NCBI RefSeq assembly: GCF_010501015.1
Contig: NZ_QVML01000006.1
Location: forward strand, 124,001-188,000
Direction of reading: 5' to 3'
Origin: Bacteroides sp. 214
GTDB lineage: Bacteria; Bacteroidota; Bacteroidia; Bacteroidales; Bacteroidaceae
Length of the DNA: 64,000 nt
Below, piece after piece: positions 35,283-44,034 of this stretch. The translations under genes were made by a program, and so were the position numbers. The stretch's first letter is position 1. Every line of letters begins with the position of its first letter. The notes beneath the pieces are model-generated. The model made no database searches, was not told the origin of the DNA, and saw only the letters and a program-made list of their open reading frames with translations.

Positions 35283-36365
35283 ATGAACAAAAGAACGAGA
35301 TGGATCATCATTGCCTTGGCGGGTGCTTGCTTAATAGGGTTTGCTATGTATAAGTTTACCTCTGGAAATGATATCTCTAAGAATGGTGCACCTGTGGCAG
35401 CCGAGAAAAATGCAGGGCGAAAAGCCTTAAATGTTAATGCTGAAGTAGTAAAGATGCAAAATTTGGTCGACGATCTCAAAACGAAGGGGCGCTTAATCCC
35501 CGATGAAGAAGTAGACCTGTCTTTCCAAACCTCGGGGCTAATAACCACTATCTACTTCCAAGAAGGCTCTTTCGTGAAGAAAGGCCAACTGCTGGTAAAA
35601 GTAAATGATGCACCGTTGCAGGCACAACTAATGAAACTCGAGGCACAGCTCAAACTTGCCGAAGACCGCGTGTTTCGTCAAAACACCTTGTTACAAAAAG
35701 ATGCGGTGAGCCAAGAGGCTTATCAGCAGGTAAAGACCGACCTTGCCAGCTTGCATGCCGACATTGCTTTAGTAAAAGCCAACATCGACCTTACCGAGCT
35801 TCGCGCTCCTTTCGATGGAGTTATCGGGTTGCGACAAGTAAGTGAAGGAGCCTATGCCTCGCCAAGTGTTGTTATTGCCAAGCTCACCAAAACATCGCCT
35901 ATGAAGATAGAGTTCTCCTTCTCCGAAAGGTATTCGGGAGAGATAGGACCGGGCACCAAGATTCTTTTTTCGCTAACCAATAATCCTCATAATATATACA
36001 CAGCCAATATTTATGCGCTGGAATCGTCCATTTATGCCACAACCAACACATTAACCGCTCGTGCCATCTATCCCAACCAAAAGGGAGAGTTGCTTTCGGG
36101 GCGTACCGTGGATGTAACCGTTCGCATGATGGATATACCCGATGCTATAACTATTCCTTCGCAAGCTATTGTTCCCGAAATGGGTGTGGACAAAGTGTTT
36201 TTGTACAAAGGCGGCAAAGCGCAACCGGTTGCAATAACCAAAGGACTTCGCACAGCCGATCGCGTGCAAGTACTTAGCGGACTGAGCCTCGGAGATACAC
36301 TTATTACTTCGGGTACGTTACAGCTACGTACCGGCTTGACAGTTACACTCGATAACATAAACTAA
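35283..36365 (+). CDS. RND efflux membrane fusion protein (HlyD/AcrA family)
   Basis: The periplasmic adaptor of a tripartite efflux pump. The 360 aa have an N-terminal membrane anchor (residues about 9-22), the barrel-sandwich segment (TIYFQEGSFVKKGQLLVKVND), an alpha-helical hairpin (LEAQLKLAEDRVFRQNTLLQ…), the ELRAPFDGVIGLRQVSEGAYASP return strand and a beta-barrel. There is no lipobox. It is followed after 12 bp by the RND pump and TolC, an intact three-gene operon. The substrate cannot be told. Confidence 0.93.
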   Translation: MNKRTRWIIIALAGACLIGFAMYKFTSGNDISKNGAPVAAEKNAGRKALNVNAEVVKMQNLVDDLKTKGRLIPDEEVDLSFQTSGLITTIYFQEGSFVKKGQLLVKVNDAPLQAQLMKLEAQLKLAEDRVFRQNTLLQKDAVSQEAYQQVKTDLASLHADIALVKANIDLTELRAPFDGVIGLRQVSEGAYASPSVVIAKLTKTSPMKIEFSFSERYSGEIGPGTKILFSLTNNPHNIYTANIYALESSIYATTNTLTARAIYPNQKGELLSGRTVDVTVRMMDIPDAITIPSQAIVPEMGVDKVFLYKGGKAQPVAITKGLRTADRVQVLSGLSLGDTLITSGTLQLRTGLTVTLDNIN

Positions 36366-36377
36366 TACCACGAAAGT

Positions 36378-39300
36378 ATGAATATTTCCGAATTAAGCAT
36401 ACGTCGACCGGTATTGGCAACCGTACTTACACTTGTTATCGTACTGTTCGGTATTATCGGCTATACGTATCTGGGGGTGCGCGAGTATCCTTCTATTGAC
36501 AACCCCATCATTACTGTGCAAACATCCTACTCGGGTGCCAATGCCGATGTGATAGAGAATCAAATAACCGAACCGTTGGAACAACAAATCAACGGTATTC
36601 CGGGTATCCGTTCGCTATCCAGTGTAAGTAGTCAGGGCTCCAGTCGTATTACGGTGGAGTTTGAACTCTCGGTAGACCTTGAAACAGCAGCGAACGATGT
36701 ACGCGATAAAGTTTCGCGCGCACAACGCAACCTACCCCGCGACTGCGACCCACCTACGGTATCTAAATCGGATGCAGACGCCATGCCCATCTTAATGGTA
36801 GCCATTCAGAGTGATAAACGCTCCTTGCTCGAAATTAGCGAGATAGCCGACCTTACGGTGAAGGAACAACTGCAAACAATCTCCGACGTGAGTAGCGTAG
36901 GCATCTGGGGCGAGAAGCGTTATTCTATGCGCCTTTGGCTCGACCCGGTGAAAATGGCAGCTTACGGCATTACCCCCATGGATGTGAAGTCGGCTGTAGA
37001 CCGCGAAAACGTGGAGCTTCCTTCGGGAAAGATAGAAGGAACTGCTACCGAACTTACTATTCGCACGTTGGGGCTGATGACCACAGCAGCAGAGTTTAAT
37101 AACCTTATCATAAAAGAAGACAACGACAGAATTGTTCGCTTTAGCGATATTGGTGCGGCGGAAGTAGAGCCAAGAGATATTCAAAGCTATATGAAGATGA
37201 ATGGCATACCTATGGTGGCAGTGGTGGTTACACCGCAACCCGGTGCCAACCATATTCAGATTGCCGATGCTGTTTATCAGCGCATGGAACAAATGAAGAA
37301 AGATCTTCCCGAAGATATTATCACCAACTACGGCTTTGATACCACAAAATTTATCCGTGCCTCTATCAAGGAGGTAGAAGAAACCGTGTACGTTGCCTTT
37401 GTATTGGTTATTATTATCATCTTCCTTTTCTTGCGCGACTGGCGCGTTACACTGGTGCCCTGCGTGGTTATTCCTGTATCGCTGGTAGGTGCGTTCTTTA
37501 TCATGTATATAGCAGGTTTCTCTATCAATGTGCTCTCTATGTTGGCGGTAGTGCTTGCGGTGGGACTCGTAGTAGATGATGCTATTGTGATGACCGAGAA
37601 TATCTATGTGCGCATAGAGCAGGGCATGTCGCCCCGTCAGGCAGGTATCGAAGGCTCTAAAGAAATATTCTTTGCGGTTGTTTCCACAACGATAACTCTG
37701 GTTGCCGTGTTTTTCCCCATTGTGTTTATGCAAGGAATGACAGGTCGCCTCTTTCGAGAGTTTAGTCTTGTAATATCGGGGTCGGTAATCATCTCATCGT
37801 TTGCCGCACTTACCTTTACGCCTATGCTTGCTACGAAGTTGCTGGTACGCCAAGAAAAAAAGAACTGGTTCTACCGGCAAACCGAGCCTTTCTTTGAGGG
37901 GATGAACAACCTGTACAGCAAATCATTGGCAGCTTTCCTGAAAAAGAGATATTGGGCAATACCCATTGTATTGTTAATGGCGGTTATCATTGTTTACTTC
38001 TGGAATCTCATACCTTCCGAAATGGCTCCGTTAGAAGACCGTTCCAGTATCACCATTAATACGCGTGGTCCCGAAGGTGTTACCTACGAATACATGCGCG
38101 ATTACACAGAAGATATCAACTTGTTGGTAGATTCGTTGATTCCCGATGCCGAAGCTATTACCGCCCGTGTATCCAGTGGTAGTGGAAATGTGCGTATCTC
38201 TCTTAAAGATATGAAAGACAGGGATTACAGCCAGATGGATGTAGCCGAAGAACTATCGCGCGCGGTACAAAAGAAAACCATGGCGCGCTCCTTTGTACAA
38301 CAACAATCCAGTATGGGTGGCAGGCGTGGAGGTATGCCTGTGCAGTATGTATTGCAAGCCACAAGTATAGGGAAACTGCAGGAGGTTTTGCCTATCTTTA
38401 TGAATAAGGTCTATGAAAATCCTACGTTTCAGATGTCGGACGTAAACCTGAAATTCAGCAAGCCCGAGGCGCGCATCAAGATAGACCGCGACAAAGCAAG
38501 TATGATGGGGGTAAGCACCCGAAGCATAGCGCAAACCTTGCAGTATGGACTTAGCGGACAGCGCATGGGCTATTTCTATATGAATGGTAAGCAGTACGAG
38601 ATACTTGGAGAGATTAACCGCCAGCAACGCAATCAGCCTGCCGATCTTCGCTCACTTTATGTAAGCAGTGATAAAGGTGCAATGATTTCACTCGATAATC
38701 TGGTGGACATTAGCGAAGACATCGCACCTCCCCAATTGTATCGTTTCAATCGTTTTGTCTCTGCTACCGTTTCGGCGGGGCTTGCCAAAGGCAAAACCAT
38801 TGGGCAAGGACTCGATGAAATGGATAAAATAGCCAAAGAAGTACTGGACGATACTTTCCGTACCGCACTTACGGGCGACTCTAAGGAGTATCGCGACAGC
38901 TCTTCCAGTTTGATATTTGCTTTCGGATTGGCCATCTTCCTTATCTTTCTGGTTTTGGCAGCACAGTTCGAGAGTTTCAAAGACCCGTTTGTGGTAATGT
39001 TTACCGTTCCGTTGGCTATTGCGGGAGCACTGGTGTTTATGTACTTCGGAGGAATCACCATGAATATATACAGTCAGATTGGTATCATTATGCTCATTGG
39101 ACTGGTGGCGAAGAATGGTATTCTTATCGTAGAGTTTGCCAACCAGAAACAAGAGGTGGGAGTTGACAAGCAAACCGCTATTCGCGAAGCCTCCTTGCAA
39201 CGACTGCGTCCTATCCTGATGACCAGTGCCTCGACCATCCTTGGTCTGTTGCCACTTGCCCTTGCCAGTGGCGAGGGGGCTAACGGACGTATTGCCATGG

Positions 39301-39410
39301 GTGTATCTGTTATCGGTGGACTGCTGGTGTCTACTTTTATGACCATGTATATTGTTCCGGCTATGTATAGCTACTTATCTACCAACCGTGCCAAAAAGAA
39401 AAAAGAATGA
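36378..39410 (+). CDS. RND-family inner-membrane efflux pump (AcrB/MexF-like)
   Basis: The proton-driven pump subunit, 1010 aa, with twelve membrane helices. The N-terminus NISELSIRRPVLATVLTLVIVLFG and the YPSIDNPIITVQTSYSGANADVIENQITEPLEQ periplasmic porter start are typical of the HAE1-type pumps; VVLAVGLVVDDAIVMTENI in TM4 carries the two aspartates of the proton relay. Its stop overlaps the ATG of the tolC-like gene (ATGA). Substrates could be drugs, bile acids or metabolites; no regulator gene is adjacent. Confidence 0.95.
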   Translation: MNISELSIRRPVLATVLTLVIVLFGIIGYTYLGVREYPSIDNPIITVQTSYSGANADVIENQITEPLEQQINGIPGIRSLSSVSSQGSSRITVEFELSVDLETAANDVRDKVSRAQRNLPRDCDPPTVSKSDADAMPILMVAIQSDKRSLLEISEIADLTVKEQLQTISDVSSVGIWGEKRYSMRLWLDPVKMAAYGITPMDVKSAVDRENVELPSGKIEGTATELTIRTLGLMTTAAEFNNLIIKEDNDRIVRFSDIGAAEVEPRDIQSYMKMNGIPMVAVVVTPQPGANHIQIADAVYQRMEQMKKDLPEDIITNYGFDTTKFIRASIKEVEETVYVAFVLVIIIIFLFLRDWRVTLVPCVVIPVSLVGAFFIMYIAGFSINVLSMLAVVLAVGLVVDDAIVMTENIYVRIEQGMSPRQAGIEGSKEIFFAVVSTTITLVAVFFPIVFMQGMTGRLFREFSLVISGSVIISSFAALTFTPMLATKLLVRQEKKNWFYRQTEPFFEGMNNLYSKSLAAFLKKRYWAIPIVLLMAVIIVYFWNLIPSEMAPLEDRSSITINTRGPEGVTYEYMRDYTEDINLLVDSLIPDAEAITARVSSGSGNVRISLKDMKDRDYSQMDVAEELSRAVQKKTMARSFVQQQSSMGGRRGGMPVQYVLQATSIGKLQEVLPIFMNKVYENPTFQMSDVNLKFSKPEARIKIDRDKASMMGVSTRSIAQTLQYGLSGQRMGYFYMNGKQYEILGEINRQQRNQPADLRSLYVSSDKGAMISLDNLVDISEDIAPPQLYRFNRFVSATVSAGLAKGKTIGQGLDEMDKIAKEVLDDTFRTALTGDSKEYRDSSSSLIFAFGLAIFLIFLVLAAQFESFKDPFVVMFTVPLAIAGALVFMYFGGITMNIYSQIGIIMLIGLVAKNGILIVEFANQKQEVGVDKQTAIREASLQRLRPILMTSASTILGLLPLALASGEGANGRIAMGVSVIGGLLVSTFMTMYIVPAMYSYLSTNRAKKKKE

Positions 39411-40723
39411 AAAAGCTTTATGTATATATCGTCTTGTTTTGTTTGCCTGTGACAATCTATGCGCAGGAAGTGCTCGATTTGAAAACCTGCCTCGAAATAG
39501 GACTACAAGAGAATTTCTCCGTGCGAATAAGCAAGAACAGTGAACAGGTAACGCACAATAATGTTACCTTGGGTAATGCTGGTTATCTGCCTACCTTAGA
39601 CTTGAACGCAAGTTACGCGGGAAGCCTGAACGATACGGAAACAACTGCTCGCGAAACAGGTATTGCCAGTAAAACAACCGGCGTTTATGACCAAACCGTC
39701 AATGTAGGGCTGAGTCTGAACTGGACTATCTTCGATGGGTTCAATATACAGACCAACTATCAACGGCTAAAAGAGTTGGAGAAGCAGGGCGAAACAAATA
39801 CCCGCATTGCCATCGAAGACTTCATAGCCAATATGACCGCCGAGTACTATACCTTCATCGAAGAGAAAAAACGTCTGAAAAATCTGCGCTATGCCGTGTC
39901 GCTCTCCAAAGAACGATTGCGTATTGTTGAAGCGAGATACAACATCGGTAGTTTCTCGCGCTTAGACCTGCAGCAAGCCCGTGTGGATTTTAATGCCGAT
40001 AGCTCCAAGTACATGAAACAACAGGAATTACTGCATAGCTCGCGTATCCGCTTCAATGAATTGTTGGCACACGAGGATGTAAATCGCGACATTAATCTGG
40101 CAGATTCTGTTATTGATGTAAATAAGCTCTTTCTATTCGAGGAGTTGTGGAAAGCTACTATGGAGACAAACGCCGATCTCTTGAAAGCCGAACAAAACCA
40201 AACACTGGCACAACTGGACTTGAAGACGGTTAATTCGCGCAATTATCCTTACCTCAAATTTAGTACCGGTTATGGCTATACGCACAACAAATACGATGTG
40301 GCTGCCAATAGTAAACGAACCAATTGGGGACTTAATGGAACGGTTACCGTAGGTATCAATCTCTTTAATGGCAACCGCAAGCGTGAACGGCGTAATGCGA
40401 ATATCGGGATAGAGAACGCACGCCTGCAGCGTCAGCAATTGATGCAAAGTTTGCAAGCCGACTTCAATAACCTGTGGCAGGCCTATAAAAATAACATTGA
40501 AGTGTTAAAACTGGAACAAGAAAACCTTATCTCTGCCAAAGAGAATCACGAAATTGCTATGGATAGATATATGCTTGGCGACCTTTCGGGTATTGAAATG
40601 CGCGAAGCACAGAAGAGTTTGCTCGATGCCGAAGAGCGTATTCTCTCTGCCGAGTACGACACCAAACTATGCGAAATATCACTGTTGCAAATAAGTGGAA
40701 CAATTACACAATACTTAAAATAA
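39407..40723 (+). CDS. TolC-family outer-membrane efflux channel
   Basis: The 438-aa outer-membrane component of the pump, with a signal peptide (1-19, TIYAQ) and two OEP repeats: coiled-coil helices at about 100-240 (ERLRIVEARYNIGSFSRLDLQQARVDF) and 300-430 (KENHEIAMDRYMLGDLSGIEMREAQKSLLDAE), the conserved loop and helix type. The 4-bp ATGA overlap with the pump gene shows translational coupling. The pectate lyase gene starts 7 bp after its stop without an intervening terminator. Confidence 0.93.
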   Translation: MKKLYVYIVLFCLPVTIYAQEVLDLKTCLEIGLQENFSVRISKNSEQVTHNNVTLGNAGYLPTLDLNASYAGSLNDTETTARETGIASKTTGVYDQTVNVGLSLNWTIFDGFNIQTNYQRLKELEKQGETNTRIAIEDFIANMTAEYYTFIEEKKRLKNLRYAVSLSKERLRIVEARYNIGSFSRLDLQQARVDFNADSSKYMKQQELLHSSRIRFNELLAHEDVNRDINLADSVIDVNKLFLFEELWKATMETNADLLKAEQNQTLAQLDLKTVNSRNYPYLKFSTGYGYTHNKYDVAANSKRTNWGLNGTVTVGINLFNGNRKRERRNANIGIENARLQRQQLMQSLQADFNNLWQAYKNNIEVLKLEQENLISAKENHEIAMDRYMLGDLSGIEMREAQKSLLDAEERILSAEYDTKLCEISLLQISGTITQYLK

Positions 40724-40730
40724 AATACCG

Positions 40731-41828
40731 ATGAAACGATTTACACTAATGATGGTAGCTTCCCTATTTGTGTTGGGAACCATCTGGGCGCAAGAGCAGC
40801 GCACGTATAAAGAAAAAGCTCCCTATAAAAGTTGGGTACGCTTGGCTCCTCAATTTACCGATGACTTTTTCTATACCGAAGAAGCAGCGCGTATTGCCGA
40901 GAATGTGCTTTTCTATCAACAAAAAACAGGAGGATGGCCAAAGAATATCTATCTCCCTGCCGAACTTACCGAAGAAGAGCGCGAAGCAGCATTGAAGGTT
41001 ATCAACAACGTTAACGAAAGTACGATTGATAACACAGCTACTACTACCGAGATGAACTACCTCATGCGAATGTACAACGCTACGAAAGACGAACGCTACT
41101 TCAAAGCTGTGCTTGCGGGGTTCGATTACCTTTTCGAAGCGCAATATGATAACGGTGGATGGCCACAGTTCTATCCGCGTCCAACAGGTTATTATATCGC
41201 CATCACCTATAATGATGATGCGATGATTAATGTGATGGAAGTGCTTCGCTCAGTGTTTGAAAAAGAGTCACCCTACACCAATATGCCCGAAGAGTATGTT
41301 GCCAAAGCCCGTGCTGCATTTGATAAAGGAATAGACTGTATCCTGAAAACGCAGGTAAGACAAAACGGCAAACTCACCGCGTGGTGTGCGCAACACGATC
41401 ATAAAACACTTCTTCCCACCAAAGCCCGTGCTTATGAACTGCCGTCGCTTAGCGGACAGGAGTCGGACAACATCGTATTGTTGCTTATGTCATTGCCCAA
41501 TCCTTCGCCCGAGGTAAAGGAAAGCATCGAGGCTGCCGTAGCTTGGTTCGAAGAGTCTAAAATAGAAGGACTAAAAAGAGAATTCTTCCGCCATGAAGAT
41601 GGCAAGCGCGACTATCGCATGGTACCGGGCGACGGCCCTGCATTATGGGCACGCTTTTACGAACTGGGCACCAATCGTCCCTTCTTTTGCGATCGCGACG
41701 GCAAACCTGTGTACTCACTGGACGAAATAGGACACGAACGCAGAAATGGTTATAGCTGGTACAACGATCATGGAAATAAAGTACTGAGGGAGTATCAAAA
41801 ATGGAAAAAACGCGTAGGGGGTAATTGA
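40731..41828 (+). CDS. PL10-family pectate lyase
   Basis: Cleaves homogalacturonan (pectate) by beta-elimination in the periplasm or outside the cell. The 365 aa have a signal peptide (1-20, GTIWAQ) and the family 10 (alpha/alpha toroid) landmarks: YQQKTGGWPKNI, STIDNTATTTEM, NGGWPQFYPRPTGYYIAITYNDDAM and the RAYELPSLSGQES segment, which matches Cellvibrio-type PL10 enzymes. It is the last gene of the efflux operon, 7 bp behind tolC, and is followed by a strong terminator. A pectinase gene in a pump operon is odd; no other polysaccharide utilisation gene (SusC/D) is near. Confidence 0.9.
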   Translation: MKRFTLMMVASLFVLGTIWAQEQRTYKEKAPYKSWVRLAPQFTDDFFYTEEAARIAENVLFYQQKTGGWPKNIYLPAELTEEEREAALKVINNVNESTIDNTATTTEMNYLMRMYNATKDERYFKAVLAGFDYLFEAQYDNGGWPQFYPRPTGYYIAITYNDDAMINVMEVLRSVFEKESPYTNMPEEYVAKARAAFDKGIDCILKTQVRQNGKLTAWCAQHDHKTLLPTKARAYELPSLSGQESDNIVLLLMSLPNPSPEVKESIEAAVAWFEESKIEGLKREFFRHEDGKRDYRMVPGDGPALWARFYELGTNRPFFCDRDGKPVYSLDEIGHERRNGYSWYNDHGNKVLREYQKWKKRVGGN

Positions 41829-41832
41829 TAAG

Positions 41833-41873
41833 AAAGAGGGTGTACAAAACGAGCAGTTTGTACACCCTCTTTT
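41833..41873. terminator. Bidirectional terminator after the efflux–pectate lyase operon
   Basis: A perfect 16-bp stem (AAAGAGGGTGTACAAA at 41833-41848 with TTTGTACACCCTCTTT at 41857-41872) around an 8-base loop, with T-run on the plus strand. Confidence 0.85.
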
Positions 41874-42013
41874 CATTAGCTTATACCATTTGATCTGGAT
41901 GCTTATGACTCTGTACTAACCTGTCTATACTGTTTTAATTGCGTCAATGAGTTTATATGTACAAAAGTTTATTTGTTTGTATTATTTTACATTGTTTTTA
42001 ATGTTATTTTCAC

Positions 42014-42021
42014 TATCTTTG
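42014..42021 (+). promoter_or_regulatory. -7 promoter box of the fulvocin-like cassette
   Basis: TATCTTTG matches TAnnTTTG; ATTG at 41991-41994 is 19 bp upstream at -33. The box is 26 bp before the first gene and 140 bp after the terminator, so the cassette has its own promoter. Confidence 0.6.
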
Positions 42022-42046
42022 TAGAAATTTTTTATAATTTATAAAA

Positions 42047-42439
42047 ATGAAAACTATAAATAGAATTCTGTTATCTCTCACTATTCTTATAGCAAATAAT
42101 TATTATTCTATAGCTAGTGATAAACCAAAACTAATTATAGACGAAAAGACTTACAATTTTGGCGAAGTGTCAAAGAAAGAAACATCAAAAATAGTTGGAG
42201 AGTACTATTTTACAAATGAAAGTTCATTCCCAATTGTAATTTTTAAAGTAGATGTATTTTGTGGTTGTTTATCTGTTGAATATCCTAAGCACCCAATTAT
42301 GAAAGGTGAAAAGGGAGTGATAAAAGTTACGATTGACACGAAAAACCAAGAAGGGAGACTTAATAAATCTGTATTTATAAAATCAAATGCGGAAAATGAT
42401 GTTGTCGTAATTCGAATAGAGGGTATTATTAATAACTAA
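42047..42439 (+). CDS. DUF1573-family exported protein
   Basis: A 130-aa protein with a signal peptide (1-22, YYSIAS) and the DUF1573 core: YNFGEVSKKETSKIVGEYYF strands, then the VFCGCLSVEYPKHPIMKGEKG turn with the CGC pair, and the IKVTIDTKNQEG and VFIKSNAEND strands. This is an immunoglobulin-like periplasmic fold in many Bacteroidetes; the function is unknown. It opens the AT-rich three-gene cassette with the cysteine-rich lipoprotein and membrane thioredoxin, 17 bp before the next start. Confidence 0.88.
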   Translation: MKTINRILLSLTILIANNYYSIASDKPKLIIDEKTYNFGEVSKKETSKIVGEYYFTNESSFPIVIFKVDVFCGCLSVEYPKHPIMKGEKGVIKVTIDTKNQEGRLNKSVFIKSNAENDVVVIRIEGIINN

Positions 42440-42456
42440 ATATAAAACTTATTATT

Positions 42457-43122
42457 ATGAAAAGTAAAACTTCTTATTTAACTCTGTTTTTAATTACAAT
42501 GGTGTTTTTGTCATGCAATAATAATGAACTAACTTATAGTTGTGATCGTGTTGTTGATAAATGGGCTCATGAAAATTTAGCAGAAATAAAGCAAATGACT
42601 CGTGCTGAATTTTTGAGTATTGAGCCAAATTACCAAAAGGCTGCTTTTAGAATTTTTACTCCTGAACAAAGAAAAGAGATTTGGATCAGTAAATTGAAAG
42701 ATGCACTATTACTTGAATGGAGTAAAGCGGAAAGTGAACACTTGCAAGAGTTTATCAGAATAATTGATTCATTCCCAACATTATACACTCATCCTTTGGA
42801 CGGTGAAGAAAAAGATTTGTTTGATATTTGTATGTATAAATGGTTCTTATACGCACAAGAGGTCTTAAGTTGGGATTTAGAATTGATCAATGCTATATTG
42901 GTTAATCCCAATAAACTAATCAATACAAAAGGAGATATTGAAAATCCTCTTACTAGAGGTCAAAATACAAGTTTAACAGAAAGAAATTGTAACTGCTACT
43001 ATAACCCTGTGTTTATTAACGACTGTGTGTATTCTGAATGCTTCAAAACTAAATGTACCAATACTTGGCCTGGTTGCGGTATTGCTGGGGCTGGAATATG
43101 TGATGGTGAATGTGCTTTTTAA
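42457..43122 (+). CDS. Fulvocin C-related cysteine-rich lipoprotein (bacteriocin-precursor-like)
   Basis: A 221-aa protein with a lipoprotein-type signal (MVFLSC, Cys20), a charged helical middle domain (30-165) and a C-terminal cysteine-rich tail of about 45 residues with eight cysteines at 178, 180, 190, 195, 200, 207, 215 and 219. The pattern CxC-x9-C-x4-C-x4-C-x6-GC-…-C-x3-C, including TNTWPGCG before the last pair, parallels the eight-cysteine bacteriocin fulvocin C (CxC-x6-C-x5-C-x5-C-TPTGCG-…). Such proteins are named fulvocin C-related in Bacteroidetes. Whether the tail is released as a toxin is unknown. The following gene encodes a thiol oxidoreductase, which suits folding of the disulfides. 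Confidence 0.78.
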   Translation: MKSKTSYLTLFLITMVFLSCNNNELTYSCDRVVDKWAHENLAEIKQMTRAEFLSIEPNYQKAAFRIFTPEQRKEIWISKLKDALLLEWSKAESEHLQEFIRIIDSFPTLYTHPLDGEEKDLFDICMYKWFLYAQEVLSWDLELINAILVNPNKLINTKGDIENPLTRGQNTSLTERNCNCYYNPVFINDCVYSECFKTKCTNTWPGCGIAGAGICDGECAF

Positions 43123-43131
43123 AGTAAAGCT

Positions 43132-43995
43132 ATGAAGTTAAGAATTGTAATTTTATCTTTCCTAATATATCTATTAATTGCTCCTATCCGAAGAGGGGGT
43201 ATTACAATATTAGGCTTGTATAGTTTCCCACTTACGGTATTGATTTACTCTATCGTTTATTTCATTTTTACGTATGCGTTGCTGAAAATGTTTAAAGGAA
43301 CATATACATCGTGGTGTGTTGTTCTTTCAATACTATTCGGAACATCTATTCTTGATATACCTTTAAGGATATTTGCTTTTTGGGGAACCTACATTTCCTT
43401 CCCTGAATTCTTAGTTCGGATTGCCTCTATTCTTCTTGCCTACCTTTGCTTTAGCCTTAAAAATAAAATAGCAAAAATATCAATAGCTTCTATGTTATTG
43501 TTCGGGAGTCTTTGGTTGTCATATTTTGGGCTTGATATGTGGCTTCATAAATGGAACTATGGCACATATCGACCAAATATTGAGGAAGTATTGAAGACTG
43601 ATTTAATTTTTGATACTGAAGTTGAGGATAGTAAGTTTTATGTTGATAGTGTTAAAGATAAATACTTAATACTTGATTTCTGGAGTTCAAGCTGTAGAAG
43701 GTGTGTTGCTTTGTTTCCTGTTGTTCAAAGTTTGCATGAGTATTATAAAGACAATAATGATGTGTGTCTGATATCTGTATTTTGTCGCAACAATGATGAA
43801 ACTATCTTAAAAGGAAAGGGAACAATTGAGAATCAAGATTGTAACTTTCCTTGTGTTTCTATGAATATACATGATGGTACCCTAAAGACTATTGGTGTAA
43901 ATTCATATCCAACTGTCCTTATTATAAGAAATAATGTAATAATCTATAGAGGAGAGATTGAAGAGGTCAAAGAGTATATCGATAAGCGCCTCTGA
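43132..43995 (+). CDS. Polytopic membrane protein with a C-terminal TlpA-like thioredoxin domain
   Basis: A 287-aa protein: about five membrane helices in residues 5-135 (MauE/DoxX-like arrangement), then a periplasmic thioredoxin domain (about 150-287) with the redox motif C188-R-R-C191 in DFWSSSCRRCVALFP, the cis-proline YPTVLI near 265, and a C-terminal helix EEVKEYIDKRL. This joins a possible quinone-side membrane part and a thiol-disulfide oxidoreductase in one chain. It is 9 bp behind the cysteine-rich lipoprotein and the last gene of the cassette, so that protein is the natural substrate; this is inference. Confidence 0.85.
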   Translation: MKLRIVILSFLIYLLIAPIRRGGITILGLYSFPLTVLIYSIVYFIFTYALLKMFKGTYTSWCVVLSILFGTSILDIPLRIFAFWGTYISFPEFLVRIASILLAYLCFSLKNKIAKISIASMLLFGSLWLSYFGLDMWLHKWNYGTYRPNIEEVLKTDLIFDTEVEDSKFYVDSVKDKYLILDFWSSSCRRCVALFPVVQSLHEYYKDNNDVCLISVFCRNNDETILKGKGTIENQDCNFPCVSMNIHDGTLKTIGVNSYPTVLIIRNNVIIYRGEIEEVKEYIDKRL

Positions 43996-44034
43996 TGTAA
44001 GCAATAAGTGCGTTGATGCGTCTTGCTAGAACAC

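Noticed and set aside
36792..37733. A 313-aa open frame on the minus strand inside the RND pump gene
   Set aside because: It lies entirely within the pump coding sequence, has His- and Asn-rich content typical of an antisense shadow and no recognisable domain.
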